Shown here: positions 7,173 to 13,103 of the stretch, one piece after another
Layout of the letters: every line of letters starts with the position of its first letter
Numbering within the stretch: position 1 is the first letter of the stretch
Assembly (NCBI GenBank): GCA_947575935.1
Contig: CANPPM010000040.1
Coordinates: 1 to 13,103, forward strand
Reading direction: 5' to 3'
DNA length: 13,103 nucleotides
Origin: an uncultured Butyricicoccus sp.
GTDB lineage: Bacteria > Bacillota > Clostridia > Oscillospirales > Butyricicoccaceae
The notes under the pieces: model-generated
Seen by the model: the letters and a program-made list of their open reading frames with translations, nothing else
The model's database searches: none
What the model was told of the DNA's origin: nothing
Program-made: the position numbers and the translations under genes

Positions 7173-8144
7173 ATGAAAATTGTCTTCATCGATAATAAAC
7201 CCATATACCAAATGCAAACAGACATTCAGCGCCGGATCTGCGAAGCACAGGGCATAGAATATGCTGCTTTAGACTGCGTGAACGAGCAGGAAGTCATCGC
7301 ACGCTGTCAGGATGCAGACGCCATTCTTGTTGTGTATACAGAAAAAGGGATCTTCGTGTGCAATATCCCGGATTACTGCATAGAAGAGGTTGCTACACAT
7401 ACCGCGGCCATGATTCTTGACATCTCTAGAAAACTCACTTTCTATCATGAGGACGTCAAATCCGGCCGCTGGGCTGCCGCCAATGGCTACGCACTGCACC
7501 GGCTGTCGCAGCAAACCATTGGCTTTGTCGGATTCGGAAATATCGCGCGCCAGGCTGCGCACTATATGGCTGCCTTTGGCAGCAGAATAGTTGCCTATGA
7601 CCCCTTCCAGCCAGACGAAGTGTTTGAAGCAAGCCATGTCATCCGCGCCAGCTTTGATACGCTTCTTGCAGAGTCTGATATCGTCTCTCTGCATCTGCCG
7701 CTGTTTGACAGTACATACCATATGATCGATAAAAACGCAATCCAAAAAATGAAAGACGGCGCAAAAATCGTCAATACCTCGCGCGGTCCCTTGATCTGTG
7801 AAAAAGATTTGCTTGCTGCCATCACGTCCGGCAAACTTACAGCAGCCGCACTGGACGTTGTAGAATTTGAGCCGATCACCGAGGCAAATCACCCGCTGTT
7901 TGAATCCGGCCGAGTGACCGTCAGTCCACATGCAGCATTTTCATCCACAGAATCCGTAATTGATATGCTAGAAAAAATTGCGCTGACGGCTTGCCAAATC
8001 CTAAAAGGAGACTTCCAAGAAGACGTTATCAAAAGGATCGTCAATCGAAAGGAATTAAACCATCAGATCACTAACCATTTGGCATTTGAAAGTGGAGATC
8101 GGCTCCAGGACGGGAATTGCGGACGTTCAGCAAAACCAATTTGA
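7173..8144 (+). CDS. D-2-hydroxyacid dehydrogenase (NAD-binding, CtBP/PGDH-like) with an apparent internal deletion
   Basis: A 323-residue member of the D-isomer 2-hydroxyacid dehydrogenases, which interconvert 2-oxo and D-2-hydroxy acids. ATG at 7173 follows AAAGGGAG 19 nt after the dctP stop. The nucleotide fold shows GFVGFGNIA (118-126) and ribose Asp in AYDP (D142). Catalytic Arg204 (NTSRGPL), Glu233 (EFEP) and His253 (SPHAAFSS) are present. The first catalytic-domain half is abnormal: DADAILVVY (to residue 55) runs straight into TEKGIFVCN. In relatives these are separated by about 30-40 residues that hold the RYGxGxDNxD loop contacting the substrate carboxylate. The reading frame is kept. 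A C-terminal tail from residue 297 (8061 on) also looks foreign. The enzyme may be inactive or altered; it could be treated as a pseudogene. Confidence 0.82.
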   Translation: MKIVFIDNKPIYQMQTDIQRRICEAQGIEYAALDCVNEQEVIARCQDADAILVVYTEKGIFVCNIPDYCIEEVATHTAAMILDISRKLTFYHEDVKSGRWAAANGYALHRLSQQTIGFVGFGNIARQAAHYMAAFGSRIVAYDPFQPDEVFEASHVIRASFDTLLAESDIVSLHLPLFDSTYHMIDKNAIQKMKDGAKIVNTSRGPLICEKDLLAAITSGKLTAAALDVVEFEPITEANHPLFESGRVTVSPHAAFSSTESVIDMLEKIALTACQILKGDFQEDVIKRIVNRKELNHQITNHLAFESGDRLQDGNCGRSAKPI

Positions 8145-8445
8145 TACAGGACGCAAGAAACTCTGATAATGGATTCCAGCCTCTGCTTGTAAGCCGTCAA
8201 CGCGCTGTGTGAGAACGTCTTTATTTTCCGGACCGTCATTGATTCTTCTCGAAATCTTTCAAGTTTTCCACAAAAAACGGCATTATACAGCAAAAACCGC
8301 AGTGTTTCCGGCATTTCGGAAACTTTTACACCGGTTCTGCAGCATCTTTCTTCCGTGACCTCTCTTATCCCAAAAGGCTGCATACCGGCTTTCTTTTGCA
8401 CGCATCCTTCAAAACCTTCCATCAACAAAAACAGGAGTGTTTGCT
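8145..8445. other. Intergenic region between dehydrogenase and aldolase, with a hairpin
   Basis: A 300-base gap inside an otherwise tight operon. It holds a hairpin, GTTTCCG (8304-8310) with CGGAAAC (8317-8323) and then TTTT, which may act as a weak terminator or processing site. The minus strand is open from about 8428 down to 8063 (121 codons) but starts at TTG without a ribosome binding site; I do not call it a gene. The stretch beginning near 8061 may be an inserted or rearranged segment, since the dehydrogenase tail changes character there. AGGAG at 8433-8437 serves the aldolase. Confidence 0.4.
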
Positions 8446-9219
8446 ATGAAAAATCTATGGAAAGAAAAAATCCTGCGCGGTGAAAAAACTATGGGGCTGT
8501 TTCTCAATGCCGGCGATGCCAGCACCGCCGAACTTGCCGCCATGTCCAACATGGACTATGCGATTATTGATACAGAGCACGGCCCGTTTGACGTAGAAAG
8601 CGCTGCTGATATGATCCGCTCCTTTGAACTGCACGACAACACCGCACTGGTACGCGTTAAGGATTCTCATCGCAACTCTATTCTAAAGATGCTGGATATC
8701 GGCGCCAAAGGACTGATTATTCCCCAAGTCCACAGCGTGGAACAGGTAAAAGAGATCGTCTCTTTTGGAAAATACTATCCAATCGGCGACCGCGGCTTTG
8801 CATTCGGGCGCGGCGCAGGTTATGGGAATGCAGCGCACGCGAAACTTGGTATGACAGGCTATATGGAGGTCTGCAACAATGAGTGTCTGCTGATCCCTCA
8901 ATGTGAAACGGTTGGCTCACTAGAACACATCGAGGAAATCGCAAAAACAGATGGCGTAGACGGCATTTTTATCGGCCCCTTTGACCTTTCGATTGCTCTG
9001 GGCATTCCCGGGCAGTTTGAGAATCCCACATTTCAGAAAGCGTTGACCCGTGTCCAGGCAGCCTGCAATAACGCCCGCAAATTCTGTATGATTTTCTGCA
9101 GCGACAGTGCGGCTGCCAAAGCCCGTCTGGCAGAAGGCTTTACACACATTACCGTTTCATGCGATTATGCCTATTATCTCAATGCACTCAATAACGCGGT
9201 CACAGATGTGCTCCACTGA
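8446..9219 (+). CDS. HpcH/HpaI-family aldolase (class II, pyruvate-type; 2-keto-3-deoxy acid aldolase-like)
   Basis: A 257-residue cytoplasmic aldolase, normal length for the HpcH/HpaI family (HpaI, GarL, RhmA). These divalent-metal enzymes cleave 2-keto-3-deoxy or 4-hydroxy-2-keto acids to pyruvate and an aldehyde. Key positions line up with family numbering: His45 in DTEHGPFD (general base), Arg70 in LVRVKDSH (pyruvate carboxylate), and metal ligands Glu154 (PQCETVGS) and Asp180 (GIFIGPFDLS). Also seen are GAKGLIIPQV and the GDRGFAFGRGAGYG loop. ATG at 8446 has AGGAG 8 nt upstream; the in-frame GTG at 8437 is part of that site, so not the start. It probably completes degradation of the acid imported by the TRAP system. 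Which aldehyde is released is unknown. Confidence 0.92.
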   Translation: MKNLWKEKILRGEKTMGLFLNAGDASTAELAAMSNMDYAIIDTEHGPFDVESAADMIRSFELHDNTALVRVKDSHRNSILKMLDIGAKGLIIPQVHSVEQVKEIVSFGKYYPIGDRGFAFGRGAGYGNAAHAKLGMTGYMEVCNNECLLIPQCETVGSLEHIEEIAKTDGVDGIFIGPFDLSIALGIPGQFENPTFQKALTRVQAACNNARKFCMIFCSDSAAAKARLAEGFTHITVSCDYAYYLNALNNAVTDVLH

Positions 9220-9389
9220 TTCCGCTTGCCGCACTGCATAAAAAGCAAACGCTGACCGGTACACTCGCTCAGTATCCCTTCTCTGATTTCATACAGCATT
9301 TCCAGACCCTCTGTATGGTGAACGATCACGCAAAAGCCATATCGTCTTTTTATACGATACTTACCGCTCTCAACCTTTCTGTATCCTCT

Positions 9390-9417
9390 GCGGCGCTGTC
9401 ATTTTTGACAGCGCCGC
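9390..9417 (+). terminator. Strong hairpin, likely terminator of the TRAP/aldolase operon
   Basis: A perfect 12-bp stem, GCGGCGCTGTCA (9390-9401) and TGACAGCGCCGC (9406-9417), with a TTTT loop, 170 bases after the aldolase stop. The tail (TTCCCTC) is poor in T, so termination may be partial or factor-assisted. The hairpin itself is unmistakable. The 9220-9389 stretch before it holds nothing I can call. Confidence 0.65.
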
Positions 9418-9460
9418 TTCCCTCATCGAACTGCTGCAGAAAAGCATCCCTCTGAACTGC

Positions 9461-9489
9461 TTGACGAATACACATTTATACCATATACT
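9461..9489 (+). promoter_or_regulatory. Sigma-A-type promoter for the repeat-protein/sigma-factor operon
   Basis: TTGACG (9461-9466), a 17-bp spacer, then TATACT (9484-9489): one mismatch in each box. Transcription would start near 9496, giving a leader of about 240 nt before the gene at 9735. A separate ECF-type promoter may exist nearer the gene but I could not recognise one. Confidence 0.6.
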
Positions 9490-9495
9490 ATTGTT

Positions 9496-9734
9496 TAAAG
9501 AATTGGCTGTCAACAACGCAAAGAGATGGGGCGCGTATAACGCCTGCTGCTGTCACCGCAAGCGCGGTCTGATGGTACTGCATGTAAACGTGTTTCCAAA
9601 ACTGCCTTTTGGAAGGCTTGACCAGAAAAAAACAACTTTTAAAATATTTTGTTATTTTTGAATGGATTCTTCCCTGACAATCGTATTCATAATGAAACCA
9701 GAAATAACTATCCAAAAGATTGGAGGAACTCATT
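9496..9734 (+). promoter_or_regulatory. Long untranslated leader with several hairpins
   Basis: The stretch holds ACCGC/GCGGT with a 4-nt loop (9555-9568), TTCCAAAA/TTTTGGAA with a 5-nt loop (9594-9614), and an A/T-only-like stem from an A-rich run (9626-9635) with TTGTTATTTTT (9649-9659). The last could act as a weak attenuator. GGAGG at 9722-9726 serves the next gene. I recognise no known riboswitch class. No convincing ORF lies here. Confidence 0.35.
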
Positions 9735-10418
9735 ATGAAAAAAACACTTGTACGCGTTTTCACAGCAGCCATGGTATTCTCTATTGGTACCGCAAATGCA
9801 TCTGCAGCCAATCCTGCAATCACTCAAAATGCGGCCAATACGAGCGATCTCCGCAGTGTATCCGATAGTGCCTGCATCTGCATACAGGCATGCAGCCTTT
9901 TGTATGGGATACAAGAAACCGATCCCACGGGGAACGGATATGACATCCATTTTATTGACGCCGACGGCGACGGCATCTGCGATTACTGCGGTACACAACC
10001 GGGCAATGCATCATCTGGAAGCGGCTTCCGTTTCGTCGACGCCGACGGCGACGGCATCTGCGATTATTGCGGTACGCAACCAGGCAACGCAGCATCCGGA
10101 GCCGGCATCCATTTTACCGACGCCGACGGCGACGGCATCTGTGACTATCGCGGCACACAACCAGGCAATGCAGCATCCGGAGCCGGCATCCATTTTACCG
10201 ACGCGGATGGCGACGGCATCTGTGACAACTATGGCAGCTGTCAGAGAATCCGTACAACCGGAACCGGTTCGGATACAACCGGCAGCAGCGCCAATAATTA
10301 TGGAGGCGGCAAAATAGCCTCAACCGGCCGTGGCAGAAACCTTACCGATACAAGTCGCAATTCGGATACGGAGAACCGTACCAGAGGACATGGATTCTGC
10401 GGCGGACGAGGCAGATAA
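9735..10418 (+). CDS. Secreted protein with four DADGDGICD repeats, possibly Ca2+-binding
   Basis: A 227-residue exported protein of unknown function. Residues 1-24 form a signal peptide (MKKTLVRVF, hydrophobic core, ASA cleavage site). After a short Cys-containing segment (C47, C49, C53), four units start at residues 75, 102, 129 and 156, exactly 27 residues apart. Each carries DADGDGICD, an aspartate ladder like EF-hand, dockerin or thrombospondin type 3 calcium loops. Units 1 and 2 continue YCGTQPGN (a CxxC pair with the Cys in ICD), unit 3 has YRG, and unit 4 is cut short at NYGSC. The tail from about 168 is rich in Gly, Ser, Thr and Arg and ends FCGGRGR. ATG 9735 has GGAGG 8 nt upstream. 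It is 15 bp ahead of an ECF sigma gene, so it is probably its partner or target. Metal binding is inference. Confidence 0.85.
   Translation: MKKTLVRVFTAAMVFSIGTANASAANPAITQNAANTSDLRSVSDSACICIQACSLLYGIQETDPTGNGYDIHFIDADGDGICDYCGTQPGNASSGSGFRFVDADGDGICDYCGTQPGNAASGAGIHFTDADGDGICDYRGTQPGNAASGAGIHFTDADGDGICDNYGSCQRIRTTGTGSDTTGSSANNYGGGKIASTGRGRNLTDTSRNSDTENRTRGHGFCGGRGR
9957..10241 (+). repeat. In-frame tandem repeat, period 81 bp, 3.5 copies
   Basis: GACGCCGACGGCGACGGCAT begins at 9957, 10038 and 10119, and a diverged copy (GACGCGGATGGCGACGGCAT) at 10200. The period is exactly 81 bp. Units 2-3 and 3-4 share long nearly identical stretches, including the linker coding for NAASGAGIHFT, which suggests recent duplication or gene conversion. 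The last unit stops about halfway. Confidence 0.93.
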
Positions 10419-10433
10419 CAAAAGGAAAACAGC

Positions 10434-10916
10434 ATGCGGAGTGAGCAAGAGGTAAACAGAGCCATCGAACAGTATGCAGACACAATCCGGCGGCTTTGCA
10501 TGATACATTTAAAAAATTATGCTGATACCGAGGACATATTTCAAACCGTGTTTTTGAAATATGTCCTTAGCTCCGTCTTATTTGAAAATGAAGAACATGA
10601 GAAAGCTTGGTTTATCAGAGTGACAATCAACGCCTGCAGGGATCTGCTGAAAAGCTTTTTCCGTAGTCATACCATATCGCTAGAAGAAATGATAGATCAG
10701 CCGGCGGCCCTGCCCGCCGATCATCAAGAAGTTTTGGATGCGGTACTTTCTCTTCCGCAAAAATACCGGGATGTTGTTTATTTACATTACTTTGAAGAAT
10801 ATACCGCACCGCAAATCAGCCACATTTTGGGCAAAAACGTCAATACGGTTTATACACTCCTAACTCGTTCCAAGCACTTGCTTCGAGAAAAGCTTGGAGG
10901 TGCTGAATATGAATGA
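10434..10916 (+). CDS. ECF-type RNA polymerase sigma factor
   Basis: A 160-residue sigma factor, typical ECF length with only regions 2 and 4. Region 2 spans about 10-75 with YADTEDIFQTVFLKY (29-43, -10 recognition and core binding) and KAWFIRVTINACRDLLK. Region 4 spans about 103-155 with LPQKYRDVVYLHYFEEYT, then the helix-turn-helix APQISHILGKNVNTVYTLLTR (125-145, -35 recognition). The ATG follows AAAGGAAA at about 6-7 nt and lies 15 bp after the repeat-protein stop. The end overlaps the following gene by 8 bases, and that gene's Shine-Dalgarno lies inside this one, so sigma and membrane partner are made together. This is the standard sigma/anti-sigma arrangement. Expected target promoters are unknown, but self-activation is common. 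Confidence 0.93.
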   Translation: MRSEQEVNRAIEQYADTIRRLCMIHLKNYADTEDIFQTVFLKYVLSSVLFENEEHEKAWFIRVTINACRDLLKSFFRSHTISLEEMIDQPAALPADHQEVLDAVLSLPQKYRDVVYLHYFEEYTAPQISHILGKNVNTVYTLLTRSKHLLREKLGGAEYE

Positions 10917-11676
10917 AAAACTGAAGGAGACATTCCATCACATACGAGCAGAGGACGCATTAAAGGAGAGCACCCGAGCATTTCTTTTGCAGAAAACGCA
11001 TGGATATACCCGTGTAAAAGCCGCAAAATCATTATATGCCTGCGCTGCCGCATGCCTGATGCTCCTGCTGGCCGGAGGCCGATGGCTTTATCTCACGCCA
11101 ACGGCAGAGATCGATATTGATATCAATCCATCGATTCAATTAGGTGTCAACCGGTTTGATAGAATTATTTCTGTAAATGACAACAGCCCAAAAAAACTGG
11201 TCAATGCGTCTGACCTGAAATTTAGACGCTATACCGACGCAATAGATCAAATATTGAGCAACGAAAAAATTACCTTCCTGCTGTCCAGCGGAGAGGTTAT
11301 GACCGTCACTGTCACCGGGCCAGATGACGCCCAGTCCTCCAAGCTTCTATCAGGGCTTGAGGCATGCACTACGGAACAAAAAAACACCTACTGTTATTGC
11401 GCTTCCTCAGAAGAAATGGCAGCCGCCCATGACGCAGGTCTTTCTTATGGTAAATATCAAGCCTATCTGGAACTGAAACGCCTTGACCCTTCCATAACCT
11501 CTGAAACGATCCGTGGAATGACAATGCGGCAACTCCGGGATCAAATCGCCACTTTTTCGGCAGACAATAGCAGAGAAACGCTGTCCGGCGGCTGCAGCCC
11601 TGTACGATCCGAATTTCACAATCAGAATGGATGCGGACGGCAAAACGGGAGAAAACGGCATCGAGCAGGCAAATGA
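10909..11676 (+). CDS. Single-pass membrane anti-sigma factor with RsgI-like extracellular domain
   Basis: A 255-residue protein, probably the inhibitor of the adjoining ECF sigma factor. Residues 1-40 are cytoplasmic and charged (likely sigma-binding), 42-62 form one membrane helix, and the outer part begins TPTAEIDIDINPSIQLGVNR (63-82), the hallmark of RsgI-type ectodomains (INPSIELxxNRFDRVI in relatives). An Asn-Pro pair (73-74) sits where RsgI-type domains have been reported to self-cleave. Later outer residues include KYQAYLELKRLDPSITSET. The last 30 residues are Gly/Asn/Arg-rich (GCGRQNGRKRHRAGK). ATG 10909 has GGAGG 8 nt upstream, inside the sigma gene. RsgI usually partners SigI, so pairing with an ECF sigma is noteworthy. 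An alternative C-terminal frame is open to 11741 and a late frameshift cannot be excluded. Confidence 0.83.
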   Translation: MNEKLKETFHHIRAEDALKESTRAFLLQKTHGYTRVKAAKSLYACAAACLMLLLAGGRWLYLTPTAEIDIDINPSIQLGVNRFDRIISVNDNSPKKLVNASDLKFRRYTDAIDQILSNEKITFLLSSGEVMTVTVTGPDDAQSSKLLSGLEACTTEQKNTYCYCASSEEMAAAHDAGLSYGKYQAYLELKRLDPSITSETIRGMTMRQLRDQIATFSADNSRETLSGGCSPVRSEFHNQNGCGRQNGRKRHRAGK

Positions 11677-11756
11677 CAAACCACACAGCATCCCGCTTGT
11701 AAAGGCAGCGACTAGACTAGCGTCCCAATGCAAGCCGTAGTCCCCTTCTGAATCAG

Positions 11757-11805
11757 CCTACGTGAAAAGCCGCCCGCTTTTTCAGCGGACGGCTTCTCAC
11801 GTAGG
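11757..11805. terminator. Long hairpin between convergent operons, likely bidirectional terminator
   Basis: Arms 11757-11778 and 11784-11805 pair over 22 positions with two mismatches around a 5-nt loop (TTTTC). The outer ends are CCTACGTGA and TCACGTAGG. It lies between the sigma/anti-sigma operon (plus strand) and the MATE gene (minus strand), the expected spot for a shared terminator. T-runs on both sides are weak. Confidence 0.6.
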
Positions 11806-11999
11806 TTTCACATGACAATGCGTTCCTGCTGCGCTTGCCAAGGGCAAGCAGCGCAAGCCAGGGCGTACCAGATCCTGAAAAGGCAGCATTGCACCCATAA
11901 ACGTCTGCGATACAGGAATCCTGAAGGACTTCAAAAGAAATTGATGCCGCGGCAGCGAAAAACCGTCTACTGGCCGCACATCATGACAAGCCTTACCCC
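11806..11999. other. Intergenic tail between the anti-sigma operon and the MATE gene
   Basis: It contains a small hairpin, GCTTGCC (11833-11839) with GGCAAGC (11843-11849). Both strands are open for about 60 codons (plus 11812-12003, minus 11979-11797), but neither frame has a ribosome binding site or recognisable content. I see no gene. Confidence 0.35.
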
Positions 12000-13103
12000 C
12001 TAATTAGCATAATGATATTTCGTACGATACCTTCGCAGGAACCAGACGGAAAGAAGCAGCGTCACTGCCTCCGCAACCGGTACCGACAGCCACACGCCGT
12101 CAATCCCAAGCACGCGGGGCAATGTCAACACACAAATCAGAATCAAACCAAACGTCCGTGCAAACGAAATCATTGCAGATGTCTTCCCATCCGAAAACGC
12201 AGTGAACATAGACGATGCAAAAATGCTGACGCCTGAGAATAGATAGCAGATCGAATACAGGTAAAATCCATGCAATGTGATTTCATAAGCCTCACTTCCG
12301 GAGGATGTGAAGACCCCAACAACGACCGGTGCAAGCCCAAGCGCCAATACCAGCATCACCACCGAAACCAATAGGATCACCTGTATGCAGATACGGAAAA
12401 TACGCTTGGTTCGCTCGGTATTCCCGCTTCCATAATTAAAACTGAATACCGGCGCTACCCCCTGCGAAAATCCAAAAAATACTGCGCTGAACAAAAACTG
12501 CCCATACAAAATAATTGTAATGGCGGCAACACCATTTTCTCCGGCTAAATCGAGCAGAATGATATTGAACAAAAACGTAATGACTGCGTTGGACAGATTG
12601 GTAACCATCTCGGACGAGCCGTTGAAGCACGACTCTGCCAGCAGTCTCCAAGAAACACCTGGCCGGACAAATCGCAGTTCTTCCTTGGAAACCGTAAAAA
12701 ATATCAGCCCGACTACCGACGGAATACACTGCCCCAACCCGCTGGCCGCTGCAGCGCCTTTCATACCGCACTGCAGCGGGCCCATCAGCAAATAATCGCA
12801 GATCCCGTTGGTTATACCGCCCATCACCGTCACAGCCAGCCCCAGACCCGGATGCCCCGCAGTCACAAAAAAGGTCTGAAACATACACTGCAGCATCATT
12901 GCAGGCATGAAATACAATATGACCTGTAGGTAATCCATCGCATCCTGCAGCAACAGGTCCGTTGCGCCAAGCATCCTGCAGATTGGCTCTAGAAACAGAT
13001 TACCGAACACCAACATAGCTGCGCCAGTCAGCACTGTCACCAACGTCAGAAAGCTGAAATCCCGCCTTGCTTCCTCGCGCCTGCCCTCACCAAGTTTGCG
13101 TGC
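12000..13103 (-). CDS. MATE-family multidrug/Na+ antiporter, N-terminus beyond the window
   Basis: An integral membrane efflux protein of the MATE (NorM/DinF/MepA-like) family, exporting cationic drugs or metabolites using Na+ or H+. The frame stays open to the right edge: codons beyond 13043 read ARKLGEGRREEARRDFSFLT, the typical loop after helix 2, so the TTG at 13043 is internal. About 368 residues are visible of the usual 440-460. Visible family features include GNLFLEPICRMLGAT, FMPAMMLQCMFQTFFVTAGH, the inter-half repeat ESCFNGSSEMVTNLSNAVIT, the GFSQGVAPVFSFNYGSGNTE segment of the second half, and a C-terminal charged RRYRTKYHYAN. The second half's GVAPVFSFNYGSGN mirrors the N-terminal one, as expected of two six-helix bundles. 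It is convergent with the sigma-factor operon; no link in function is evident. Confidence 0.93.
   Translation of the reverse strand, partial: ARKLGEGRREEARRDFSFLTLVTVLTGAAMLVFGNLFLEPICRMLGATDLLLQDAMDYLQVILYFMPAMMLQCMFQTFFVTAGHPGLGLAVTVMGGITNGICDYLLMGPLQCGMKGAAAASGLGQCIPSVVGLIFFTVSKEELRFVRPGVSWRLLAESCFNGSSEMVTNLSNAVITFLFNIILLDLAGENGVAAITIILYGQFLFSAVFFGFSQGVAPVFSFNYGSGNTERTKRIFRICIQVILLVSVVMLVLALGLAPVVVGVFTSSGSEAYEITLHGFYLYSICYLFSGVSIFASSMFTAFSDGKTSAMISFARTFGLILICVLTLPRVLGIDGVWLSVPVAEAVTLLLSVWFLRRYRTKYHYAN

Noticed and set aside
8063..8428. Minus-strand ORF of 121 codons between dehydrogenase and aldolase
   Set aside because: TTG start without a Shine-Dalgarno sequence, no recognisable family, and it overlaps the dehydrogenase end. 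Kept only as part of the odd-segment finding.
9180..9409. Open minus-strand stretch after the aldolase that reads protein-like (for example RYGFCVIVHHTEGLEMLYEI)
   Set aside because: No start codon with a ribosome site, and it runs into the aldolase gene on the other strand. Possibly a gene remnant, but I cannot support it.
9508..9515. TGTCAACA, the same 8-mer as in the GntR palindrome
   Set aside because: Single half-site downstream of a promoter with no mirror arm nearby; most likely chance.
9594..9614. TTCCAAAA/TTTTGGAA hairpin as a terminator
   Set aside because: No T-run follows on either strand; listed only as leader structure.
9461..9661. Plus-strand ORF of 66 codons
   Set aside because: Its TTG start is the -35 box of the promoter, no ribosome binding site precedes it, and the composition is not protein-like.
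11797..12003. Opposed 60-63 codon ORFs in the gap before the MATE gene
   Set aside because: Both strands are open at once, no ribosome binding sites and no recognisable content.

Overview
The window looks like chromosomal DNA of a Gram-positive anaerobe of the class Clostridia. The evidence is a clostridial-type one-chain PurL with a fused glutaminase domain, strong AGGAGG-type ribosome binding sites, a lipoprotein-type TRAP binding protein and an RsgI-like anti-sigma factor. A moderately GC-balanced gut member of the Oscillospiraceae/Butyricicoccaceae kind is my guess; nothing here fixes the genus.

Layout, left to right. (1) 3-2888: 3' part of purL (FGAM synthase), closed by a clear intrinsic terminator. 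(2) 3104 to about 3312: the 5' stub of an IS630-type transposase gene, broken off just before the ribosome binding site of a GntR/FCD regulator gene (3330-4025), which has its own terminator. (3) 4104-4155: a perfect 12+12 bp palindrome overlapping the -35 box of a consensus promoter, followed by a leader with two tiny translatable ORFs. (4) 4282-9219: a catabolic operon of TRAP transporter subunits in the order Q, M, P, a D-2-hydroxyacid dehydrogenase that seems to have lost an internal segment, and an HpcH/HpaI-type aldolase. (5) 9461-9734: a good promoter and a roughly 240-nt leader with hairpins. (6) 9735-11676: a secreted protein with four 27-residue DADGDGICD repeats, an ECF sigma factor, and a one-pass membrane protein with an RsgI-like ectodomain. 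(7) 12000-13103, minus strand: a MATE-family efflux protein, running off the right edge.

How the parts work together. The GntR regulator probably binds the palindrome and represses the TRAP operon until a carboxylate ligand is present. The operon would import an organic or sugar acid and cleave a 2-keto-3-deoxy-type acid by retro-aldol reaction. The substrate cannot be read from the sequence, and the dehydrogenase may be inactive. The second module looks like a self-contained envelope-signalling unit: the sigma factor is translationally coupled to its likely membrane-bound inhibitor, and the exported, possibly Ca2+-binding repeat protein leads the operon as a sensor component, effector or main target. 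This three-gene module is the best candidate for an under-described system in the window.
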